From a virus: a stretch of DNA of 22,363 nucleotides. Of the stretch, positions 5,830 through 11,195 are shown piece after piece. Within the stretch, counting starts at the first letter, position 1. Every line of letters starts with the position of its first letter. The notes under the pieces were generated by a model. The model had not been told where the DNA came from. It saw nothing but the letters and a program-made list of their open reading frames with translations, and made no database searches. The DNA is taken from positions 1 to 22,363 of the IMG/VR virus record IMGVR_UViG_3300023079_000011, one strand, 5' to 3'. The position numbers were made by a program, and so were the translations under genes.

Positions 5830-6203
5830 TCAACAGCCTCAAAAATGCGCTGATCCTGATCAACGGGCTGATCGCCCTCGCCCTAACCACAAATGTCGCT
5901 CAGGCCGATGCAATCAACCTGTTTAAGGCTGCTCCCAGTTACGTCCAAGAAGCCTTCTACCGGGACGCATGCGAGGAGCGCGAAAAAAGCGAGTGGGAAG
6001 ACTACGGCAATGCGCAGTCCGACGACGAGCGCAGAGCGGCAATCCTCCCCGGCCTTGGCTCGCTGTCCATATCGGCCAGCAAAATCTACTTCGTCGTCAG
6101 CCGAGCATACGACAAAGAGATCGACATCTTGAATACGCCCGAGGATGAACTGATTAAATTATCTAACGAGTTCTGCCACGCCGCCAAGCGAGTGATGAAA
6201 TGA
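5826..6203 (+). CDS. Exported small protein, 125 aa
   Basis: The chosen start is GTG at 5826, overlapping the previous stop (GTGA). The same frame stays open back to 5397, but that part overlaps two genes. Residues 5-29 form a signal peptide: a basic/polar start, a hydrophobic core (ALILINGLIALAL) and an AQADA cleavage region. The mature part is charged and helical with two cysteines, C49 and C117, able to form one periplasmic disulfide. Export to the periplasm by an accessory-region phage gene suggests action on the host envelope, for example exclusion of other phages, but nothing in the sequence proves that. Confidence 0.7.
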   Translation: MINSLKNALILINGLIALALTTNVAQADAINLFKAAPSYVQEAFYRDACEEREKSEWEDYGNAQSDDERRAAILPGLGSLSISASKIYFVVSRAYDKEIDILNTPEDELIKLSNEFCHAAKRVMK

Positions 6204-6469
6204 GGAGCGAAGTGAGCGAGACCTACAAGGAGCGCGTCAACCGCTGGCGGATTATGCGCCACGACGAATTGCCGGAAGCCCACAAGGCCGAGTATCGCCT
6301 GTCGGGAATCAACCCGGATGACCTATGGTCTCTGATCTGGTCGTTCGAATCCGAAGACGAGGCGCGTCGGTGCCTCGCAGAGTGTGAGATCAACAAGGCG
6401 AGCTGGCAAACCCACAAGCTGGTGGACGGCGGCGAGGCAATCGAAATCGAGAGGAGCGTTTGGTTATGA
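6200..6469 (+). CDS. Hypothetical protein, 89 aa
   Basis: The ATG overlaps the preceding stop (ATGA); a GTG at 6212 after GAGCGAAG is an alternative. The protein is helical and charged at first (KERVNRWRIMRHDELPE), then has a region with SLIWSFESEDEARRCLAEC and a final strand pair ending IEIERSVWL. The segment FESEDEARRCL resembles helices that follow a strand in small ferredoxin-like folds. Cysteines 58 and 62 are close, but without partners they do not make a metal site. The family is not recognised. Confidence 0.65.
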   Translation: MRSEVSETYKERVNRWRIMRHDELPEAHKAEYRLSGINPDDLWSLIWSFESEDEARRCLAECEINKASWQTHKLVDGGEAIEIERSVWL

Positions 6470-6786
6470 GCGACTACAAGGAATATTCGGCAATCCCGGC
6501 CTACGAGCAGGCCGTTTACGAGAACGGCATGCCGGTCAAGCCGCCGGAGGGCGGATTGATCTGGGCTGGCAAGGACGGCTTTCAGCCGCCGCCGGTCGGA
6601 TCGAAGGTGATGGTGGCGATGAACGGCCTCGGCGAGGCGGAGGTCAAGGGCTACTTCTCGCAGGAGGGTTACCTCGGCCTGCTGGTCGTGATGGACAACG
6701 CGCCCGACTGGTACGTGAAACAGAACGGCGACGCCAAGAAGGTCGGCCACGTCTTCGGCCCCGAAGTCAAAGCGCTGGAGGCGTAA
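6466..6786 (+). CDS. Hypothetical protein, beta-rich, 106 aa
   Basis: ATG at 6466 overlaps the previous stop (ATGA); a TTG at 6460 closer to GAGGAG would add two residues. The second half has alternating strands and glycine turns: PVGSKVMVAMNGLGEAEVKG, then LGLLVVMDNAP. This pattern suggests a small SH3-like or other beta barrel of the sort seen in many phage accessory proteins. There is no catalytic motif, signal peptide or cysteine. It is separated from the next gene by four bases. Confidence 0.65.
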   Translation: MSDYKEYSAIPAYEQAVYENGMPVKPPEGGLIWAGKDGFQPPPVGSKVMVAMNGLGEAEVKGYFSQEGYLGLLVVMDNAPDWYVKQNGDAKKVGHVFGPEVKALEA

Positions 6787-6790
6787 ACCG

Positions 6791-7000
6791 ATGAAGGTGA
6801 AAGTGATCAAGAGCGGTGACATCTACCGGGTCATCGCCGAGCTGCCGAACGGCGAGCAGCGCAAGCTGACCGAAGCGACCGCCGGGATCAACGAGGAGAA
6901 GGCCAAGAACGATTGCATCTGTTACGCCCAAGGCGCGGCCGAAGGCTGGAATCTGTCGCTGCAGATGTTCGGCCGCGCCAACGTCTTCATTGAACTGTGA
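6791..7000 (+). CDS. Hypothetical protein, 69 aa
   Basis: The start follows GGAGG in the end of the preceding gene by ten bases. Three strands (KVKVIKSGDIYRVIAEL and QRKLTEAT) lead into a helix (NEEKAKNDCICYAQGAAEGW) and a final strand, giving a beta-beta-alpha layout of a compact fold. C42 and C44 are the only cysteines. No family is recognised. It ends at 7000, directly followed by a GTG and, nine bases later, the ATG of the next gene. Confidence 0.65.
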   Translation: MKVKVIKSGDIYRVIAELPNGEQRKLTEATAGINEEKAKNDCICYAQGAAEGWNLSLQMFGRANVFIEL

Positions 7001-7009
7001 GTGAATCAA

Positions 7010-7204
7010 ATGGCTGATCTATCGATCCAGAACGAAGGCAACATTTTCATCCTGCGTGCCCTCACCGACGCGGGCAAGCAGTGGGTGGCGGAGCACGTCC
7101 CGGCCGACGCGCAGACGTGGGGTCCGGACGGCGTCGTGGTCGAGCACCGCTACATCGGCGACCTCGCGCAAGGCGCGGTCAACGACGGGCTGGAGGTCGA
7201 GTGA
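7010..7204 (+). CDS. Small hypothetical protein beginning MADL, 64 aa
   Basis: ATG at 7010 gives a protein starting MADLSIQNEGNIFILRALTD; a GTG at 7001 would add three residues. The ribosome site is weak for both. The sequence has an early strand, a helix (AGKQWVAEHVP), then WGPDGVVVEHRYIGDL. The Trp and the final strand suggest a compact alpha/beta unit, possibly structurally related to its neighbours, which share the MADL opening. It overlaps the next gene by one base (TGATG). Function unknown. Confidence 0.65.
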   Translation: MADLSIQNEGNIFILRALTDAGKQWVAEHVPADAQTWGPDGVVVEHRYIGDLAQGAVNDGLEVE

Positions 7205-7422
7205 TGGCCGATCTCGTCTTCGACAAGATCACCAGCATCGACAAGCAGGACGGCGGTCAGGCGCTCATTGTCGAGCTGAGCGTCTCCGGCACCGAAGACG
7301 ACGAGGAGGGGCTCTTCGTTCGCGTACAGAGCTGGAGCACGACGGCCAACCATGCCGCGCTCAATGCCCTGCTGAAATCTGGCTTCACCGTAACGATCAA
7401 GGAAAACTCCGCCAATGGCTGA
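7204..7422 (+). CDS. Small hypothetical protein beginning MADL, 72 aa
   Basis: The start at 7204 overlaps the previous stop in TGATG. The protein opens MADLVFDKITSIDKQDGGQ, continues with a strand (ALIVELSVSG), an acidic loop (TEDDEEG) and a strand (LFVRVQSW), and closes with a helix and strand (NALLKSGFTVTIKE). This is an open alpha/beta arrangement with no motif I can name. It overlaps the next gene by 8 nt (7415-7422). An in-frame start at 7081 would lie inside the preceding gene and is rejected. Confidence 0.65.
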   Translation: MADLVFDKITSIDKQDGGQALIVELSVSGTEDDEEGLFVRVQSWSTTANHAALNALLKSGFTVTIKENSANG

Positions 7423-7552
7423 CCTATCCAAAGCCAGACGCCGCCGCCGGATCGAGATCATCAAGATCCTGTCCGATATGTCGCGCGACTGGTCACGTTG
7501 GACCGCTGCCGACTGGCAGCCGCTGGAAAGCGAACTGAAGGAATTGTCGTGA
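7415..7552 (+). CDS. Very small basic protein beginning MADL, 45 aa
   Basis: ATG at 7415, in the end of the previous gene and after AAGGA, starts a 45-residue protein. It opens MADLSKARRRRRIEIIKILS and continues with a tryptophan-rich helix (DWSRWTAADWQPLESEL). The run of five arginines suggests contact with nucleic acid or acidic protein. It overlaps the next gene by GTGA (7549-7552), and the gap-free packing is the main evidence that it is translated. Too short for family assignment. Confidence 0.55.
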   Translation: MADLSKARRRRRIEIIKILSDMSRDWSRWTAADWQPLESELKELS

Positions 7553-7809
7553 ATCCCCTCGTCCTGCCTCAAGTCAATCTCAACGGCACGTCGCGCGAGG
7601 AGCTTGTCTCCCAGCAACTCCGCGTCATGGAAGCGCTCCACTCCACATACCTCTCGATGAACGACGCCGCGCCGAACGGGCGCGACTACCAGCTCCGCCC
7701 GGCCGAGTTCGCGCCCGCGCGCGAGGCGTGGGACGCGCGCATGCTGGTCGTTCACAACATGCTCAAGGAGATCGAGGCGCACGCGCTGGCGATACAGGAC
7801 AGCAAATAA
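7549..7809 (+). CDS. Conserved phage hypothetical protein, 86 aa
   Basis: GTG at 7549 overlaps the previous stop (GTGA) and gives a protein starting MNPLVLPQVNLNGTSREELV. The pattern N-L-N-G-T-S-x-E-E-L, then PNGRDYQ and a long C-terminal helix (AREAWDARMLVVHNMLKEIE), matches a small protein I have seen widely in phages and prophages, function unknown. It looks like a helical bundle that could bind another protein. It is the last gene of the 5453-7809 operon. No terminator hairpin follows before the next promoter region at 7815, so readthrough is likely. Confidence 0.75.
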   Translation: MNPLVLPQVNLNGTSREELVSQQLRVMEALHSTYLSMNDAAPNGRDYQLRPAEFAPAREAWDARMLVVHNMLKEIEAHALAIQDSK

Positions 7810-7814
7810 TCAGC

Positions 7815-7835
7815 TAGGCCGTATTGACCTATGAG
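7815..7835 (+). promoter_or_regulatory. TAGGCC dyad at the head of the 7884 operon
   Basis: TAGGCC-GTATT-GACCTA (7815-7831) has one mismatch between its arms. TATGAG (7830-7835) overlaps its right edge in the place occupied by the -10 in the 5397 promoter; the matching -35 position (7807-7812) reads TAATCA, which is weak. A promoter here would start transcription near 7842, upstream of the ATG at 7884. Confidence 0.55.
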
Positions 7836-7883
7836 CCGCGCAAGCGTAAAGAACGCGGTAAGGAAAACGAAAGGGACCGACAC

Positions 7884-8234
7884 ATGCCAATGATGACACA
7901 GGCCGAGCTGGAGCCGTTGCAGCAAATTCGCCGCACCGCCGAAGAGTACAGCGACGCCATCCGCAAGATCGCCCTCGCCCGCCGCGATGCGCTGCCGCCG
8001 ATCCACCGCATGATCGACGCGCCTGCCGGTGCCATCGAGGAGCATGACCGCTTCTCCAAGCTGGAGGACATCGTCGGCGCGCTGCAAACGATCTATGACG
8101 CGGTCTCCGAACTGGAGTTCGAAGAGGAGCAGCCCGAAGAGCCCGCCCCGCCCGAGCCGCCGGAAGATCCGGAAGAGCCGGAAGACGAAGACGGCGAAGA
8201 GGACGAGGAAGAGGACGAGGACGACGACGAATGA
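7884..8234 (+). CDS. Protein with very acidic C-terminal tail, 116 aa
   Basis: ATG at 7884 follows AAGGGA; an upstream TTG at 7824 would start inside the operator/promoter and is rejected. Residues 8-76 look like paired helices (EPLQQIRRTAEEYSDAIRKI and SKLEDIVGALQTIYDAVSEL). From 77 to 116 the chain is nearly all Glu, Asp and Pro, ending in about fifteen acidic residues. Such tails occur on DNA-mimic proteins, histone-like chaperones and single-strand-binding-protein partners. The purine-rich DNA here (about 8118-8233) is low-complexity and may vary in length between relatives. First gene of its operon; overlaps the next by ATGA. Confidence 0.7.
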   Translation: MPMMTQAELEPLQQIRRTAEEYSDAIRKIALARRDALPPIHRMIDAPAGAIEEHDRFSKLEDIVGALQTIYDAVSELEFEEEQPEEPAPPEPPEDPEEPEDEDGEEDEEEDEDDDE

Positions 8235-8812
8235 TGGACATGGAAGCAACAGCCGCCCGCATGGCCGAGTTCAACGCGCGGGCGGATCTCAAAACGCTGA
8301 GTCCGATCCGCCGCGAGATGGAGATGATGAAGGCAGCATGGGGCTCACGCCCGATGATCGAATTCATGCTGCAGCACGGGCGCGACTACCGGATCGGCCC
8401 CGACACGTTCGCCGGTCCGCGTGGCGAACCGAAGCGATGCTACATGAACGCCAGCCAGCTTGCCTTTGAGGCCGAGCTTTATGGTCGGGATCTGACCTAC
8501 GTCGAGGGCAAGGTTCTGACGTGCGGCATCACTATCGACCACGCATGGTGCATCGATGCCGATGGCACCGTGATCGACCCGACACTGGAGGAAGACAGGA
8601 CAGACTTCGCCGCCGTCGTCGGTTATTACGGCGTGCCGTTCAAGACCCCCTATCTGCGCAAGGCGACGCTCGCCAACGGGCACTACGGGTTGCTCGACAT
8701 CATGTCCGCGCCCAAGACGCTGCCGCAACTAATCGAGCTGGGACTGGAGGCCGGACAGCAGTGGCTGCTCGACCAAAAGAAGCCGCTCCGGCGGAAGCGG
8801 AAGGCGGGCTGA
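8231..8812 (+). CDS. Putative Cys-His-Asp (papain-like fold) protein, 193 aa
   Basis: C70 in RCYMNASQLAFE heads a helix, H104 lies in the strand TIDHAWCIDADG, and D116 follows in TVIDPTLEE. This Cys, HAW, DPT order is the layout of transglutaminase-like or papain-like phage proteins in which the HAW strand and the DPT aspartate complete a triad. The region between (LTYVEGKVL) is a typical strand before the histidine. No signal peptide. The enzyme class is inferred from three residues and their spacing; no substrate can be proposed. It shares no obvious sequence similarity with the other candidate at 4760-5293. It overlaps its neighbours by ATGA and TGATG. Confidence 0.6.
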   Translation: MMDMEATAARMAEFNARADLKTLSPIRREMEMMKAAWGSRPMIEFMLQHGRDYRIGPDTFAGPRGEPKRCYMNASQLAFEAELYGRDLTYVEGKVLTCGITIDHAWCIDADGTVIDPTLEEDRTDFAAVVGYYGVPFKTPYLRKATLANGHYGLLDIMSAPKTLPQLIELGLEAGQQWLLDQKKPLRRKRKAG

Positions 8813-9285
8813 TGGCTGGCGACTGTGGAAGCTGCACCGCGTGCTGCCGGGTCTATGCGATCCCGGAGCTGAACAAGCCCGCCGGGCCGTGGTGCCAGCA
8901 CTGCGCCATTGGCGAGGGCTGCAAGGTCTACGAGCAGCGCCCTGCGCTATGCGTCGATTTCCAATGCCTCTGGCTGCAGAGCCGCACGCGCGAGGACAAG
9001 CGCGACCATCTGCCCGACGAGCTGCGGCCAGATCGTTGCAAGGTGGTGTTCTCGCCGACGACCAACGAGAAGATTATGGCTGCGATCACGATGCCCGGTG
9101 CGCCGCTGGCGTGGCGACGCGGCCCGGCGCGCGATCTGATCGACAAGATGGTGAGGGCCGGACTGAATGTCGTGGTCGGTGGACCGGCGACAACGCGCAA
9201 GACGATGGTCAACAAGAAGGGCGAGCGCGAAGTCGAGATGACCGAGCCGGACGAGACTGGCATGCAATGGAGCGTTGAGTCGTGA
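8812..9285 (+). CDS. YkgJ-like cysteine-cluster protein, 157 aa
   Basis: The N-terminus carries C5-x2-C8-x2-C11-C12 (CGSCTACC), then C28, C31, C37 (GCKVY), C47 and C52 (CVDFQCLWL). This matches the 634-1272 protein almost position for position, so the two are paralogues. The C-terminal 100 residues differ: here a basic segment (RRGPARDLIDKMVRAG) and a polar end. Family members are thought to hold zinc or an iron cluster; a role is not established. The start overlaps the upstream stop in TGATG, and the stop overlaps the next GTG start. Confidence 0.85.
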   Translation: MAGDCGSCTACCRVYAIPELNKPAGPWCQHCAIGEGCKVYEQRPALCVDFQCLWLQSRTREDKRDHLPDELRPDRCKVVFSPTTNEKIMAAITMPGAPLAWRRGPARDLIDKMVRAGLNVVVGGPATTRKTMVNKKGEREVEMTEPDETGMQWSVES

Positions 9286-9695
9286 ACGAAAAGCCGATGA
9301 TCCTGTCGAACTATGACCCGCTGGCGGACACGGTGATCTTCCACAACGACCGGGGCTCGTGGAACGTGTCGCGCGCGTTGCGCGACTGCCGCGCCGGAAA
9401 GCATCAGACCTATCTGATCGACGTGGCCGAAGCCTACGAGGCCAATAAGGCCTGCGAGGTGGACGAGGTCAAGGTGCAGCGCTTCCTGAAGAACCCCAAG
9501 AAAGCCTTCAAGGAGCCGGTGCTCGGCGTCATCGAGGACGGCGCGACGTGGTTCATCGACGGTCACCACCGGCTGCGCGCCCTGCATCGCGCAGGCATCA
9601 AGGAATATGCCGCGTGGATTATAGAGGAAGCGGATTCGAAACCGTACATCGTTTGGTATAACGGCGAGCGCAAGCCGCCGTTTGAGCTGTATTGA
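9282..9695 (+). CDS. ParB-like domain protein, 137 aa
   Basis: GTG at 9282 overlaps the preceding stop (GTGA). Residues 93-100 read DGHHRLRA, preceded by VIEDGATWFI. This is close to the G-x-R-R/H-R-x-x-A box that binds nucleotide in ParB/sulfiredoxin-fold proteins, and matches the HHRL variant seen in phage proteins. Only this N-terminal-type domain is present; there is no HTH or dimerisation domain of a partition ParB, so plasmid-style partition is unlikely. Known activities of such small domains include CTP or ATP binding and nuclease action. A good GAGGAGG follows near its stop for the next gene. Confidence 0.7.
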   Translation: MNEKPMILSNYDPLADTVIFHNDRGSWNVSRALRDCRAGKHQTYLIDVAEAYEANKACEVDEVKVQRFLKNPKKAFKEPVLGVIEDGATWFIDGHHRLRALHRAGIKEYAAWIIEEADSKPYIVWYNGERKPPFELY

Positions 9696-9704
9696 GGAGG
9701 CGAC

Positions 9705-9875
9705 ATGACACCCGCGCCTGATCTTTCGATGGAGGATCTTCGCATCCTCGTCATCGCGCTGCGCAAGGCGGCGCACACCTCGCACCCGGAGATGGCGACG
9801 CGCGAGCGCGAGCTGGCCTACCGCATCGCCCAGTTTATTCTGCCGTCGTTCACGCCAGAGGAAGTCGAACCATGA
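9705..9875 (+). CDS. Small helical protein, 56 aa
   Basis: GAGGAGG (9694-9700) stands four bases before ATG at 9705, one of the best ribosome sites in the window. The protein is two helices: MEDLRILVIALRKAAHTS and ATRERELAYRIAQFILPSF. The first is amphipathic, and the layout fits a small helical hairpin that pairs with another protein. It overlaps the next gene by ATGA (9872-9875). No family recognised. Confidence 0.65.
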   Translation: MTPAPDLSMEDLRILVIALRKAAHTSHPEMATRERELAYRIAQFILPSFTPEEVEP

Positions 9876-10132
9876 GACGCCCCACCGCCGCGCACCTGAA
9901 GCTGCTGCAATTCGCGCAGGACGGCGACAGCATGTTCAACGCGGTCAAGCCGATGCAACGGACCGAGGCCACGGTCGAGAAGCTGTTCTACGAGCTGGTC
10001 GATGCCAACATGATCGAGCACGGCGCACGCGACGAGCCCATGCAGATCACCCGGCTCGGCCGGGCGGTGCTGAAGGGCGGCGTCGGCACGTTCAAGCTCG
10101 CCAAAAAAAAGACCGCCACGAAGGCGGTCTGA
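9872..10132 (+). CDS. Winged-helix-like hypothetical protein, 86 aa
   Basis: The sequence starts with a helix (AAHLKLLQFAQDG), then a second and third helix with TEATVEKLFYELVDANMIE, then a strand-turn-strand (MQITRLGRAVLKGG). That helix-helix-helix-wing pattern, with I-x-x-LG-x-x-x-L at the end, resembles small winged-helix proteins. The end is lysine-rich (KLAKKKTATKAV), and those lysine codons lie in the A run of a leftward terminator (10103-10130). DNA binding is plausible but inferred. It overlaps the preceding gene by ATGA. Confidence 0.65.
   Translation: MRRPTAAHLKLLQFAQDGDSMFNAVKPMQRTEATVEKLFYELVDANMIEHGARDEPMQITRLGRAVLKGGVGTFKLAKKKTATKAV
10103..10130 (-). terminator. Leftward intrinsic terminator inside a + strand gene
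   Basis: AGACCGCC (10110-10117) pairs with GGCGGTCT (10123-10130) around a 5-base loop, with A run 10103-10110. Read leftward this is an 8-bp GC-rich stem followed by a run of eight U residues, a strong terminator. It lies at the 3' end of the 9872-10132 gene and would stop leftward late transcripts coming from 10881 and beyond. Rightward it lacks a U tract. Confidence 0.8.
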
Positions 10133-10153
10133 TAGGTCAGGGAGTGTGACGCG

Positions 10154-10315
10154 ATGGAGACGTTGCGGGAGCGTCTGGCGGAGCTGGTGGCGCGGAAGGT
10201 GCTGGTGCTGCCGCCGGATCATGATCGCCGGGGGATGTATTTCGAGCCCACACCCGAGCCCACGCCGCGCGGATCTTCTTGCGCCGCGCCGCACACCCCT
10301 CACATCGACGATTAA
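10154..10315 (+). CDS. Small hypothetical protein, 53 aa
   Basis: ATG at 10154 is preceded by GGAG at nine bases. The first 20 residues form an amphipathic helix (METLRERLAELVARKVLVLP). The rest is proline- and threonine-rich without predicted structure (YFEPTPEPTPRG). The frame is open to TAA at 10315. The gene is short and stands alone between two others, and codon use resembles the neighbours, but without more evidence it is a modest call. Confidence 0.45.
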   Translation: METLRERLAELVARKVLVLPPDHDRRGMYFEPTPEPTPRGSSCAAPHTPHIDD

Positions 10316-10327
10316 GTCGCCGCGCCA

Positions 10328-10349
10328 ATGACTTAGAGAACTGAGTCAT
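10328..10349. repeat. Inverted repeat covering a start codon
   Basis: ATGACTTAG (10328-10336) and CTGAGTCAT (10341-10349) are 9-base inverted arms with a 4-base spacer; one pair is T-G. The right arm contains the first two bases of the ATG at 10348. In RNA the hairpin would hide the start codon; in DNA it could be an operator. Either way it sits where a ribosome site is lacking. Confidence 0.6.
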
Positions 10350-10641
10350 GAAACTGATTTGTGCCTCCTGCCGCCGCCGCTGGACCCCGGAAAAGGACCA
10401 GCCCCGGACCGAATCCTGCCCCCGCTGCCGCCACCGGAACCTGAGTTCCGCGATCACCCGCGCGTGGGATCGGCGGAAGCGATTAGGGCCTCGCACAGAG
10501 GCCCTTCCCGACGCTGGACCAGACCCACCGGACACCCTCGCCGAGCTTATCAGGCAGGCCGACGCGGCCAGCGCGAAGGCCTTGGCCGCCGCCCTTTCCA
10601 TCGCAAGCGGAGACCTCCATGGCGGAACTAAAAAAAGGTGA
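10348..10641 (+). CDS. Zinc-ribbon protein, 97 aa
   Basis: C5-x2-C8 (CASC) and C24-x2-C27 (CPRC) form a C4 zinc ribbon in the first 30 residues, rich in Arg and Lys and so suited to nucleic acid. A disordered middle (ALPDAGPDPPDT) and an alanine-rich helix (ELIRQADAASAKALAAAL) follow. No Shine-Dalgarno sequence is visible before the ATG; instead a 9-bp dyad (10328-10349) covers it, suggesting controlled initiation. It overlaps the next gene by 23 bases, more than the usual 1 or 4, which slightly lowers confidence in one of the two. Confidence 0.7.
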   Translation: MKLICASCRRRWTPEKDQPRTESCPRCRHRNLSSAITRAWDRRKRLGPRTEALPDAGPDPPDTLAELIRQADAASAKALAAALSIASGDLHGGTKKR

Positions 10642-10807
10642 CCGGGTGACGTGCAAGCCGCCGGGCAGGAAGTCTGCCTTCACAGGCATCATCATCGGCG
10701 AGGCCCGCGACGGCCACGCGTGGCAGATCGTCAAGGACGGCACCAAATGGCCGCGCGGGATTCACAAGAGCTTCTGTCAGCCGGAGAAGCTGGAGCCGGA
10801 GGGATGA
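10619..10807 (+). CDS. SH3-like small protein, 62 aa
   Basis: The ATG follows GGAG. The sequence LKKGDRVTCKPPGRKSAFTG, IIIGEARD and HAWQIVKDG has the strand-turn pattern of a small SH3/KOW-type beta barrel, a fold often used to bind RNA, DNA or protein in phage accessory proteins. The basic surface (Lys/Arg in the first 20 residues and in KWPRGIHK) fits nucleic acid contact. It is the last well-supported gene of the rightward block, 73 bases from the convergent leftward gene. Confidence 0.65.
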   Translation: MAELKKGDRVTCKPPGRKSAFTGIIIGEARDGHAWQIVKDGTKWPRGIHKSFCQPEKLEPEG

Positions 10808-10914
10808 ACGGCGGACGCTTACAGTCGCCCCGACAGTTTGACGCACGTTACTTCGTGCAGCCGCTCACTCCCGCGCCGGATCAGAAGAAATCGACCTTAC
10901 CATCCTTGATGTAA
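10804..10914 (+). CDS. Possible very small ORF, 36 aa
   Basis: An ATG at 10804 overlaps the stop of the preceding gene (ATGA), the same coupling used through the rightward block, and reads MNGGRLQSPRQFDARYFVQP before running into a polar end. It overlaps the 3' end of the convergent 10881-11195 gene by 34 bases. The coupling is the only support. It may be real or a chance opening. Confidence 0.25.
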   Translation: MNGGRLQSPRQFDARYFVQPLTPAPDQKKSTLPSLM

Positions 10915-11195
10915 AACCGCGACTCGCACGCCCCGGCGGTCAAGCTCACCATCACGCGCCCGGCCATCAGCGACAGATCCTTGTAGCCGTGGCCGATGAA
11001 TTGCCAGCGCGCCGGATCTTCCCAGATGACCAGCATATGCGAGTTGTTGCTATGCGTGCGTCGGCTCGCCCAGTGACAGGCCGGACACTGCAGCGCGAGA
11101 CCGGCCGCCTCGTGGATGTCGTCGGTGTACTCGAACGCAACCGGCGACACCCGTTTCAGGAGATGCGGATCGAGATCGCTCAATTTCAGTTTCAT
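10881..11195 (-). CDS. DUF6527-like protein, 104 aa
   Basis: The protein starts MKLKLSDLDPHLLKRV and has C37-x2-C40-H41 (CPACH), H53, and a late C90. A GHGYKDLSLM stretch and a final beta segment (VMVSLTAGACESRFYIKDG) follow. This order resembles the DUF6527 family, a small phage and bacterial protein with probable zinc ligands and no known function; the assignment is from memory of the pattern. It is the last gene of the leftward block and converges on the accessory genes. The likely transcript would end at the terminator at 10103-10130. Confidence 0.6.
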   Translation of the reverse strand: MKLKLSDLDPHLLKRVSPVAFEYTDDIHEAAGLALQCPACHWASRRTHSNNSHMLVIWEDPARWQFIGHGYKDLSLMAGRVMVSLTAGACESRFYIKDGKVDFF

